Assembly (NCBI GenBank): GCA_947630335.1
Contig: CANRHE010000011.1
Span: 1-35,635, forward strand
Direction: 5' to 3'
Length of the DNA: 35,635 nucleotides
Source of the DNA: an uncultured Sphingobacterium sp.
GTDB lineage: Bacteria > Bacteroidota > Bacteroidia > Sphingobacteriales > Sphingobacteriaceae
The stretch's first letter is position 1, and every line of letters starts with the position of its first letter. The notes beneath the pieces are model-generated. The model did no database searches, was not told the DNA's origin, and worked only from the letters and a program-made list of their open reading frames with translations. Of the stretch, positions 1 through 7,530 are shown one piece after another. The translations under genes and the position numbers were made by a program.

Positions 1-138
1 AATAAAACTATAGGTATTATTAAAAGAATGGGGCTCCACTTGGCTTTTAATTGTTTGCCAAAAAATATTATAGAAATTGAAAATAGTAGTCCTGATAATA
101 TGGCTATAAGCATTCAGTATTATTTAGAAAAATGGTGA
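1..138 (+). CDS. 3' end of an unidentified gene (5' truncated by window edge)
   Basis: Frame 1 is open from the first base to a TGA at 136-138, giving the last 45 residues of a protein that ends in YYLEKW. The peptide reads as a plausible folded C-terminus, with an NCLPKN turn followed by an amphipathic end. I cannot assign it to a family. It runs toward the hairpin at 254-293, which could serve as its terminator, and it converges on acs. A chance open frame of this length is possible in AT-rich DNA, so the call rests mainly on the open edge and the terminator position. Confidence 0.5.
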   Translation, partial: NKTIGIIKRMGLHLAFNCLPKNIIEIENSSPDNMAISIQYYLEKW

Positions 139-253
139 ATGCTCTAAAAATAGTAAAAAAATGGAGGTTATCCTTAAAATTTTTTAAAAAATTGATGAAT
201 TTTAATAATATTCGAATAAAATTGACGTTTTCATGAATCAATTATTTTTAAAT

Positions 254-293
254 AAAAGCAGCCATAAAACAATACTATATATGGCTGCTTTAT
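254..293. terminator. Hairpin terminator between the 5' gene tail and acs
   Basis: A 12-bp perfect stem (255-266 pairing with 280-291, core AAAGCAGCCATA) encloses a 13-nt loop. On the minus strand it is followed by a T-rich stretch, as expected for an intrinsic terminator of acs, whose stop lies about 20 bp before it. It could also end the plus-strand gene that stops at 138. Confidence 0.7.
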
Positions 294-311
294 TTCTATT
301 AGAAAATGTTA

Positions 312-2225
312 TTATTTTAACTCTTCTCTTCCTTTGATTAAAGTTTCAACAACTGTTGGGTCTTGAAGTGTAGAAGTATCTCCTAAGTTTCCTAAATCAT
401 TTTCAGCAATTTTACGTAAAATACGTCTCATGATTTTGCCAGAACGTGTTTTTGGTAGATCTTTTACAAACTGAATAATATCTGGTTTAGCTATAGGACC
501 AATTAAACGCGATACGGTTTGAAGAATATCCGCTTTTGTTTTTTCTGCATCTATATGATGATTAGCAATTACATAAGCATAGATGCCTTGACCTTTTACG
601 GCATGTGGATAACCAACAATAGCAGATTCTACCACATCAGAGTGCATATTGATTGCATTTTCAACTTCGGCAGTTCCAATACGGTGTCCAGAAACATTCA
701 ATACATCATCTACACGTCCTGTAATCCGGTAGTATCCTTCTGGACTACGGTAACAACCATCTCCTGTGAAATACATGTTTTCGTATGTTGAGAAATAGGT
801 TTGCTTACAACGATCGTGATCTCCCCATGTCGAACGAAGCATGCCTGGCCATGGGAACTTTATACATAAATTACCAGATACATCATTACCTTCTATTTCT
901 TTACCATTTTCATCCATTAAACAAGGTTGTACTCCAGGTAAAGGTAGAAGTGCATAACCAGGGATTTCAGGGGAAACTCCAGCTATAGGTGTAATTAAAT
1001 GTCCACCGTTTTCTGTTTGCCACCATGTGTCTACTATTGGACACTTGCCCTTTCCAATTTTAGTATGGTACCATTGCCATGCTTCCTCATTAATAGGTTC
1101 GCCTACCGACCCCAACACACGTAGTGAGGACAAGTCCTTATTCTCTACAAAACCATCGCCAAAAGCCATTAATGAACGTAAAGCTGTAGGTGCAGTATAG
1201 ATAATATTGACTTTGTATTTATCCACAATATCCCAATATCTACCAGCATCAGGGAATGTAGGAATCCCTTCAAACATTAATGAAGTAGCTCCTTGTGATA
1301 ATGGACCATATACAATATAACTATGACCTGTGATCCATCCAATATCAGCCGTACAGAAATATACTTCGCCAGGTTGATATTGAAAAGTATTGGCAAAGGT
1401 ATAGCCTGTATAAACCATATACCCACCTGTTGTATGTACTACGCCTTTTGGCTTGCCTGTAGAACCTGAAGTATATAGAATAAATAAGGTATCTTCTGCA
1501 TCCATTTCTTCGGCAGGGCAAGTAGGATTTCCTTGCGTTTCTACAATCTTAATTTCATCTTCCCACCATACGTCACGCCCTTTGATCATAGAGATTGGAG
1601 TTCTTGTTCGAGTGAGTACAATAACCTTTTCTACAGAATGACACTGCATTAAAGCATCGTCAACGACTGTTTTTAGATCTAAAACTTTATTTCCTCTAAA
1701 ACCGCCATCAGCAGTTACTACTAGTTTACATTCTGCATCATTTATACGATCGGCAATAGATTGTGCTGAAAATCCGCCAAATACTACGGAGTGAATAGCA
1801 CCAATACGAGCACATGCCAAAACTGCTATGACAAGTTCAGGTACCATAGGTAAGTAAATACAAACCCGATCACCTTTCTTGATATTGTTGTTTTTAAGAA
1901 CGTTAGCAAACTGTTCTACTTTAGCTAACAGTTGCTTATATGTCAAGATGCGGTGCGCTTCGCTAGGATCATTAGGTTCCCAGATGATGGCAGGTGTATC
2001 TCCATTTTTATAAATGTGGCGATCTAAACAGTTTTCGGTAATGTTTAGTTTTGCGCCTTCAAACCATTTGATATTTGGCTCATTAAAATTCCAATCTAGG
2101 ACATTTGTCCATTTTCTTTTCCAAAAAAAATTGTCAGCAACCTCTCCCCAAAATTGCTCTGGATTATCCACACTTTTTTTGTACTGTTCTTGGTACTCAT
2201 CAAAAGTTTTAATTTGAAAACTCAT
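312..2225 (-). CDS. acs: Acetyl-CoA synthetase (AMP-forming)
   Basis: Activates acetate with ATP to acetyl-AMP and transfers it to CoA, feeding acetate into central metabolism in the cytoplasm. The 637-residue length is typical of Acs. Visible ANL-superfamily motifs are the phosphate loop YTSGSTGKPKG near residues 251-261, TWWQTENGG in the middle, the GRVDDVLNVSGHR hinge, and the C-terminal PKTRSGKIMRR. In the last, K597 is the catalytic lysine that lysine acetylation inactivates in characterised Acs proteins. The start MSFQIKTFDEY fits the family. The gene stands alone: an intergenic stretch of about 190 bp separates it from the divergent UbiA-like gene, and a hairpin terminator follows its stop. 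I found no convincing TAnnTTTG box upstream. Confidence 0.97.
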   Translation of the reverse strand: MSFQIKTFDEYQEQYKKSVDNPEQFWGEVADNFFWKRKWTNVLDWNFNEPNIKWFEGAKLNITENCLDRHIYKNGDTPAIIWEPNDPSEAHRILTYKQLLAKVEQFANVLKNNNIKKGDRVCIYLPMVPELVIAVLACARIGAIHSVVFGGFSAQSIADRINDAECKLVVTADGGFRGNKVLDLKTVVDDALMQCHSVEKVIVLTRTRTPISMIKGRDVWWEDEIKIVETQGNPTCPAEEMDAEDTLFILYTSGSTGKPKGVVHTTGGYMVYTGYTFANTFQYQPGEVYFCTADIGWITGHSYIVYGPLSQGATSLMFEGIPTFPDAGRYWDIVDKYKVNIIYTAPTALRSLMAFGDGFVENKDLSSLRVLGSVGEPINEEAWQWYHTKIGKGKCPIVDTWWQTENGGHLITPIAGVSPEIPGYALLPLPGVQPCLMDENGKEIEGNDVSGNLCIKFPWPGMLRSTWGDHDRCKQTYFSTYENMYFTGDGCYRSPEGYYRITGRVDDVLNVSGHRIGTAEVENAINMHSDVVESAIVGYPHAVKGQGIYAYVIANHHIDAEKTKADILQTVSRLIGPIAKPDIIQFVKDLPKTRSGKIMRRILRKIAENDLGNLGDTSTLQDPTVVETLIKGREELK

Positions 2226-2413
2226 CTCTCTCGCTCTAAAATTGTTATGTTAGGTTTAATTAATACATTTTTTATTCAAATCGGACATTTACTTATTTGT
2301 ATAGGTAATTGTGATCTATATATAAGCTAATTTATATTTTTTTGTGTTAAATGCTACTTTTTTAATAATATTAAATAGTAAAATTTTCGTGTAAAACTGA
2401 ATAACTAATTGGC

Positions 2414-3274
2414 TTGAGGAGATTAAATAATATATTTGATTGGTTTATTTATAGCAATTTGCTTATTGCCTTTTCGGCAGCTGCTCAGGTTGTTTTAAGT
2501 TATTGTATTCTAAATATACCCTTTAATATCTATGTTGTATTATTAGAATGGTCTTCTACACTTTTGTTGTATAATTTTAGTTTATGGTTATCGATGCCAA
2601 AAGCGATGGGAACCTCTCCTTACCCAAGAACTCAGTGGTATTTTAATTATAAGTATTTTAATCTTTCTTTATCTGTTATTGCTTTTTTGATATTTGGTTA
2701 TTCATCATTGCAGCTGCACAGTTATCTATTTATGTTGCTAGGTTTAATAGCCTTTTTAAGTTTGGGATATAGTTTGCCCATTATACACAGTAAAAAAGGA
2801 TACATTACACTTCGGCAAGTTGTTGGATTAAAAGTGTTTTTGATTGCATTAGTATGGTCACTTTCTGCAGTAGGCCTTCCTGTTGTGGAGTATATTGCTA
2901 AGGGAGGGGTAGTGGACATGAAGGCTGCAGTCATATGGGCCGCATTAGTTTTTATGTTTATTTTGGGAATTACTCTTCCTTTTGATATCCGTGACATGAA
3001 ACAAGATGCCTTGTATAATTTAAAGACACTACCTCATTTAATTGGGGAGCAATCTTCAAAAAGACTATGCTATCTCTTAATTAGTTTGCATAGTCTTTGT
3101 ATTATAACGATGTCATTCTATCCTCTTTATGTGACTGAGAGTTTATTGATTATTGACTTATTTGTTATATTATTATTTTATACTTCTTTGTTTAGAAAAA
3201 ATATAAATTACAACGATGTTTATTTATTAGATCTAATACTGATTATACAAGCGTTACTTGTTGTTGTTTGGTAA
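2414..3274 (+). CDS. UbiA-superfamily-like polytopic membrane protein lacking the first Asp-rich motif
   Basis: A 286-residue, very hydrophobic protein with about eight or nine predicted membrane helices. The sequence FDIRDMKQD near residues 196-204 followed by LKTLPHLIG matches the second Asp-rich motif (DxxDxxxD) of UbiA prenyltransferases. Where the first motif (NDxxDxxxD) should lie, the protein has LLYNFSLWLSMPK with no aspartates, so a standard Mg-diphosphate site is incomplete. The start is a TTG at 2414: an in-frame stop at 2402-2404 leaves no upstream ATG, and the next in-frame ATG (2593) would remove the first helices. The 3' end overlaps the convergent hydroxyacid dehydrogenase gene by 21 bp. 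The true substrate is unknown; it may be an inactive or divergent prenyltransferase. Confidence 0.8.
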   Translation: MRRLNNIFDWFIYSNLLIAFSAAAQVVLSYCILNIPFNIYVVLLEWSSTLLLYNFSLWLSMPKAMGTSPYPRTQWYFNYKYFNLSLSVIAFLIFGYSSLQLHSYLFMLLGLIAFLSLGYSLPIIHSKKGYITLRQVVGLKVFLIALVWSLSAVGLPVVEYIAKGGVVDMKAAVIWAALVFMFILGITLPFDIRDMKQDALYNLKTLPHLIGEQSSKRLCYLLISLHSLCIITMSFYPLYVTESLLIIDLFVILLFYTSLFRKNINYNDVYLLDLILIIQALLVVVW

Positions 3275-4189
3275 AGCTTGTATAATTTTTTCTGCCAATA
3301 TGTTTGATAATTTATAATAGCTTTCAAATGTCCAACCCGCCACGTGAGGACTTAGCAATACATTTTCTCTGGTGATCAAATTTGAGTACCATTCTTGTTG
3401 AGATAAATTAGGGAATTTCTCAATAGGTAATACATCAAATGCAGCTCCAATAATCTTACCTGTATCCAAAGCATTTAGTATGGCTGGGATATCTACTATT
3501 CCTCCTCTGGCTCCCATTAAAAAAAACATAGGTTTGCGAAAGTGATATAGATATTCTTCATTTATTAAGCCTTGTGTTTCACGGGTAAGTGGAATATGAA
3601 AACTCAAAACATCTGCTTGCTTTACAATTTCTTCCATGGCTACTTCTGTAGCATAGTTGTCAGAAAACCCAGTTTTATATTTGTCATAAGCAATTACTTT
3701 TACATCAAAACCCGATAGCTTCTTTGCCATTGCCTTTCCATTGTGCCCATAGCCGATTAGAGCTATTGTTTTACCCTTTAACTCATGACCACGATTTTCT
3801 TCTCGATTCCAAATGCCATTACAAATTTCTTGATTAGCTCGATTAAGATTATTCATAAGCGATAAGAGCATGCCTATCATATGTTCAGCTACTGCATCAC
3901 AGTTACCTTCGTTAGCTGAAAATAACTGTATATTTTTACTTGCGGCATATTCTTCATCAATGTTATCCATACCCGCTCCAGATCGCCCTATGAATTTCAA
4001 ATTAGGTGCTAAGTCCATAAAGTTTTGGTCAACTTGAAATTTTGAACGGATTATTAAACCATCATACAAATGGATAACTCTTTCAGCTTGAGCTCTTGTC
4101 ATTAATGGTAAGTAGTCATATTTAATGTCTGCCTCTTTGAACTTTTGTAAAAGTATCTCGTGAATGTCATCTACAATTAGAAAATGCAT
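3254..4189 (-). CDS. D-isomer-specific 2-hydroxyacid dehydrogenase (SerA-like, no ACT domain)
   Basis: NAD-dependent oxidoreductase of the 2-hydroxyacid dehydrogenase family, 311 residues. The Rossmann motif GYGHNG is at 146-151. The catalytic Arg-Glu-His set is visible as R228 in MGARGG, E257 in VLPIEKFP and H282 in LSPHVAGW. SAGMDN-like and NEGNCDAVAEH stretches match short SerA-type enzymes. No C-terminal regulatory ACT domain is present, so either a short 3-phosphoglycerate dehydrogenase (serine synthesis) or another D-2-hydroxyacid dehydrogenase is possible. It is the last gene of a tight minus-strand group: only 2 bp separate it from the upstream monooxygenase. Its last codons overlap the convergent UbiA-like gene. 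Confidence 0.88.
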   Translation of the reverse strand: MHFLIVDDIHEILLQKFKEADIKYDYLPLMTRAQAERVIHLYDGLIIRSKFQVDQNFMDLAPNLKFIGRSGAGMDNIDEEYAASKNIQLFSANEGNCDAVAEHMIGMLLSLMNNLNRANQEICNGIWNREENRGHELKGKTIALIGYGHNGKAMAKKLSGFDVKVIAYDKYKTGFSDNYATEVAMEEIVKQADVLSFHIPLTRETQGLINEEYLYHFRKPMFFLMGARGGIVDIPAILNALDTGKIIGAAFDVLPIEKFPNLSQQEWYSNLITRENVLLSPHVAGWTFESYYKLSNILAEKIIQALPNNNK

Positions 4190-4191
4190 AA

Positions 4192-5346
4192 TTATTTATT
4201 TAACTCCATAAAGTTCACTTTTAATAGCTTTTCTAGACTATGTTGTGACCATTTTGATGGAGAATGTTTTAAAATAAAATTTCGTAAAGTAATTAAGATA
4301 GGATTATCCCATTGTGCTACTTTGCCAATAAATTTTGAAGTCCTTGTAATATATTTGGTGCGCTGTAATCTACGTCTCTCAAACGATAAGAATGCTTTTT
4401 TTATATCTTGGGTTTGCTTGAGCTCATCCATAAGTACTGCTACATCTTCTAAAGCCTGACAAGCCCCTTGTCCCATATTTGGTGTGGTAGCATGACCTGC
4501 ATCGCCAATCAATAGTATATTGTCGTATGCTAAATGTTTTAATGGTTTAATGTCTATAATATCATTCCATATAATATCTTCATCCTTAGTGTATTCTAAC
4601 ACCTGAGGTATAATAGCATGGTAATCTTTAAAGTGTGTTTGTAAGTCTTGTATAGTATAGTTCTTAAACTTTCTGTTATTAGCTTTAGAGTTAATGCAAG
4701 CGTACCAATATATTCTATTTCCAATCAAAGGAGTAAGTCCGAAACGACCATTTTTCCCCCATGTTTCTGATCCTTGGTCAATATTAATTGTATTATTATT
4801 TATTGTAGCTCGCCAGCAGGTATAACCAGCATATCGAGGTATCGATGTTGGTAAAAGTTGTTGACGTAAAGGGGATTTTACGCCATCAGCAATAATTAGA
4901 TATCGTGATGTATGTTGCCCTCCGTCTTCAAAATGTATAGTAATCTTTTCAGTGTTTTGCTCAAATCTTATAGCTCTTTTTTTTAGAATCACCTTTTCTT
5001 TTGGGATTTGGGCATATAAATAATCATGTAGATCTGCCCGATGAATGGCGAAGTTACTTTGATTATACTGTTGGTGTAATGATTGTGTGTCTGGAGCTAA
5101 TAATATTTTTCCATGTTGATCTAGAATATTATACGATTGTATTTTGTGACCAAGTTTTTCAATATCTTTCTTTAAACCTAGGTAATCTAGAGCTTGTATT
5201 GCATTGGCTGCTAAGCCAAAACCTGCACCTATTCCTTTTAAAAGTTCGCTTTGCTCGAATAAAATAAAATCACTATCAATGGATTGTAAACCTATGGCTG
5301 CAGTTAATCCTGCTACCCCTCCTCCAATGATAGTAATATCGGTCAT
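4192..5346 (-). CDS. FAD-dependent monooxygenase (PHBH / aromatic hydroxylase class)
   Basis: A single-component flavoprotein hydroxylase, 384 residues. The N-terminal FAD-binding GGGVAG lies at 8-13, the DG motif ADGVKSP near 153-159, and the GD motif IGDAGHATTPNMGQG near 280-294 with the following ALEDV. These three are diagnostic of class A flavin monooxygenases, a family that includes kynurenine 3-monooxygenase, zeaxanthin epoxidase-like enzymes and TetX. The substrate cannot be read from sequence. It sits 9 bp downstream of rsmA and 2 bp upstream of the hydroxyacid dehydrogenase gene, so the three are probably cotranscribed. Confidence 0.9.
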   Translation of the reverse strand: MTDITIIGGGVAGLTAAIGLQSIDSDFILFEQSELLKGIGAGFGLAANAIQALDYLGLKKDIEKLGHKIQSYNILDQHGKILLAPDTQSLHQQYNQSNFAIHRADLHDYLYAQIPKEKVILKKRAIRFEQNTEKITIHFEDGGQHTSRYLIIADGVKSPLRQQLLPTSIPRYAGYTCWRATINNNTINIDQGSETWGKNGRFGLTPLIGNRIYWYACINSKANNRKFKNYTIQDLQTHFKDYHAIIPQVLEYTKDEDIIWNDIIDIKPLKHLAYDNILLIGDAGHATTPNMGQGACQALEDVAVLMDELKQTQDIKKAFLSFERRRLQRTKYITRTSKFIGKVAQWDNPILITLRNFILKHSPSKWSQHSLEKLLKVNFMELNK

Positions 5347-5355
5347 TATAGAAAA

Positions 5356-6132
5356 TTATCTATTGGTAATTTCATTAGTTAGTTCTACAAAATCAGAAAC
5401 TGTTAAACGCTCAGCTCGTAATTCATACAATGGATTGTCACTCATGTTTTCTTTTGGAACTACTCCAGATAATGCATTTCGCAATGTTTTACGGCGCTGA
5501 TTGAAGCCAGCTTTAACGACTTTCCAAAATAATTTTTCATCACAATCTAACTCTTTAGTGGTGTTCCTCGTCATTCGCATTACACCTGATAAAACTTTTG
5601 GTGGAGGATTGAATGCTCCGGCTTTTACAGTGAAAAGATACTCAACCTTGTAGTATGCCTGTAGAAATACGGATAAAATACCATATTCTTTACTACCAGG
5701 CTTAGCAACACATCTTTCAGCGACTTCCTTTTGGAACATACCTGCCATTTGAATTACCCGGTCACGCTCTTCAAGAATTTTGAATAAAATCTGAGACGAT
5801 ATATTGTATGGGTAATTACCTATAACCGCTATTTTATCGCCAAAGTACTTTGAGAAGTCTAGGGTTAAGAAGTCCCCATGTATAAGTCTTGGTCCTAATT
5901 GCGGATATTTATCTTGTAAGAACTCTATGGATTCATCGTCAATATCAATCAAGAACGTTTCGTAATCACTCTTCTTTAATAAAAAATCGGATAGTACCCC
6001 CATACCAGGACCAACTTCTAAGACCTGAGTAAATCCCAAGGAGGGATCTAAAGCGTCCGCTATACGTTTAGCGGCATTTTTATCGTTTAAAAAATGTTGT
6101 CCAAGATGTTTTTTTGCGCGTACTGAATTCAT
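5356..6132 (-). CDS. rsmA: 16S rRNA (adenine1518-N6/adenine1519-N6)-dimethyltransferase
   Basis: Dimethylates A1518 and A1519 of 16S rRNA during late small-subunit assembly, using SAM. The 258-residue protein starts with the family hallmark KKHLGQHFLND. It has SAM motif I EVGPGMG (39-45), catalytic motif IV NYPYNIS at 106-112 (the usual NLPY or NIPY seen here as NYPY), and FNQRRKTLRNAL near the C-terminus. It is the first gene of a likely operon with the monooxygenase and dehydrogenase, and is divergent from pdxA. A -7 box TACTTTTG ends 4 nt before its ATG, so the mRNA may be leaderless. KsgA is the older name. Confidence 0.97.
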   Translation of the reverse strand: MNSVRAKKHLGQHFLNDKNAAKRIADALDPSLGFTQVLEVGPGMGVLSDFLLKKSDYETFLIDIDDESIEFLQDKYPQLGPRLIHGDFLTLDFSKYFGDKIAVIGNYPYNISSQILFKILEERDRVIQMAGMFQKEVAERCVAKPGSKEYGILSVFLQAYYKVEYLFTVKAGAFNPPPKVLSGVMRMTRNTTKELDCDEKLFWKVVKAGFNQRRKTLRNALSGVVPKENMSDNPLYELRAERLTVSDFVELTNEITNR

Positions 6133-6136
6133 GATT

Positions 6137-6144
6137 CAAAAGTA
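6137..6144 (-). promoter_or_regulatory. TAnnTTTG -7 box immediately upstream of rsmA
   Basis: TACTTTTG on the minus strand matches the Bacteroidota -7 consensus exactly. Only 4 nt separate it from the rsmA ATG (6130-6132), which would place transcription start at or next to the start codon. A -33 TTG lies about 24 nt upstream, slightly outside the usual spacing. Confidence 0.5.
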
Positions 6145-6343
6145 CGAAAGTAATAAACAAAAAATGCACAATGTTGGTGTAATCTATGAAATATCTTCTC
6201 GATATAGGCTATATTCATTAGCTGAGTTATTTATATTATGACATACACGGAAGAGGTTATTTTCTGTGTTACCGTACTAAATGTAGGGCAATAAATACTT
6301 ATTAATAATTTGCTAGGAACTAGTATGGTTATCTTATTTTTCT

Positions 6344-6351
6344 TATTTTTG
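6344..6351 (+). promoter_or_regulatory. TAnnTTTG -7 box of pdxA
   Basis: TATTTTTG lies 23 nt upstream of the pdxA ATG, giving a short predicted leader. No TTG is seen at ideal -33 spacing. It faces away from the rsmA box across a 242-bp divergent intergenic region. Confidence 0.5.
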
Positions 6352-6374
6352 GATAACAAAAAAGCTTTTCGATA

Positions 6375-7430
6375 ATGAGTGATAAAATAAAAGTTGGTAT
6401 AAGTGTAGGCGATTTGAATGGGATTGGAATGGAAGTGATTATTAAATCATTATTGGATAATCGTGTTTTGGAATATTTCACACCCATTGTTTACGGAAAT
6501 ACGAAGAATGCTTCATTTCATCGTAAAGCAAATAATATTAATGACTTTAGCTTTAATGTTATTAGTGAAGCAAGTCAGGCTAATCCAAAGCGTCCCAACA
6601 TGATTAATGTATGGCAGGAAGATGTTCGGATTACCCTAGGGGAAGAAAATGAAACTGGTGGTAAATATGCTTTTTTATCCCTTGAAAAAGCATTAGAGGA
6701 TCTTACTGCAGGCAAGATTGATGCTTTAGTTACAGCACCTATCAATAAGCATAATATCCAGCAAGAAGGATTTCAATTTCCAGGACATACAGAGTACTTA
6801 CAAAGCAAGGTAAATGCAGATGACGTTTTGATGTTTATGATAAGCGACGAGTTTCGGGTAGGGGTAGTAACTGGTCATGTTCCACTAAATGAGGTTTCTA
6901 CTTATATTACACAAGATGCGATCTTGAAGAAACTTCGCTTGATGAATGAAAGTTTGAAGAATGATTTTTGGATTCAAAAACCTAAAATAGCAGTATTAGG
7001 CTTAAATCCTCATGCGGGTGATAATGGAGTAATCGGTACTGAAGATGATGAGATAGTTCGTCCAGCTGTTGAAAAGGCTAATGAAGAGAGTATCTTAACA
7101 TTTGGCCCCTATCCTGCAGATGGTTTTTTTGCTAACCACGCTTATACTAAGTTTGATGCAGTTTTAGCTATGTATCATGACCAAGGCTTAATTCCTTTCA
7201 AACACATTGCTTCTCGTAAAGGAGTTAATTTTACGGCAGGGCTTCCTATTGTACGTACTTCTCCAGATCATGGAACAGGATACGATATTGCAGGGAAAAA
7301 TATGGCCTCTCATGAGTCCTTTTTGGAAGCTATTTTTGCAGCAGTCCATATTGTAAAGAATAGAAGAGAACAAGCAGAGTTATCGGTTAACCCTTTATCC
7401 TTTAAGAAACTTTCAAGGGATAGAGATTAA
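6375..7430 (+). CDS. pdxA: 4-hydroxythreonine-4-phosphate dehydrogenase
   Basis: Oxidises 4-phosphohydroxy-L-threonine in DXP-dependent pyridoxal 5'-phosphate synthesis. The 351-residue protein shows the family landmarks: a GDLNGIG N-terminal glycine motif (usually GDPxGIG), FPGHTEYL, and three metal-binding histidines H168 (TGHVPL), H213 (NPHAGDNG) and H268 (MYHDQGLIPFK). Their spacing matches the characterised E. coli enzyme. The C-terminus has SPDHGTGYDIAGK. The ATG at 6375 follows a good -7 box. In E. coli pdxA and ksgA/rsmA share an operon; here they are adjacent but divergent. Confidence 0.96.
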   Translation: MSDKIKVGISVGDLNGIGMEVIIKSLLDNRVLEYFTPIVYGNTKNASFHRKANNINDFSFNVISEASQANPKRPNMINVWQEDVRITLGEENETGGKYAFLSLEKALEDLTAGKIDALVTAPINKHNIQQEGFQFPGHTEYLQSKVNADDVLMFMISDEFRVGVVTGHVPLNEVSTYITQDAILKKLRLMNESLKNDFWIQKPKIAVLGLNPHAGDNGVIGTEDDEIVRPAVEKANEESILTFGPYPADGFFANHAYTKFDAVLAMYHDQGLIPFKHIASRKGVNFTAGLPIVRTSPDHGTGYDIAGKNMASHESFLEAIFAAVHIVKNRREQAELSVNPLSFKKLSRDRD

Positions 7431-7480
7431 TATTAGAATATTATCCGACAAAGTATGGCGTAATATTTCTATAAAATCCT

Positions 7481-7488
7481 TAATTTTG
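7481..7488 (+). promoter_or_regulatory. TAnnTTTG -7 box of the CCA-adding enzyme gene
   Basis: TAATTTTG followed by CA, a perfect -7 consensus. It overlaps the upstream in-frame TTG at 7486, arguing that translation starts at the ATG at 7531 instead. It would give a leader of about 35-40 nt. Confidence 0.5.
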
Positions 7489-7530
7489 CAAATTATTAGT
7501 AGACTTTCTTGGAGTCTATATGATTTGGCT

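Noticed and set aside
1219..2172. Two exact DnaA-box-like TTATCCACA sequences at 1219-1227 and 2164-2172
   Set aside because: Both are inside acs, nearly 950 bp apart, with no AT-rich unwinding element or clustered boxes; not an origin.
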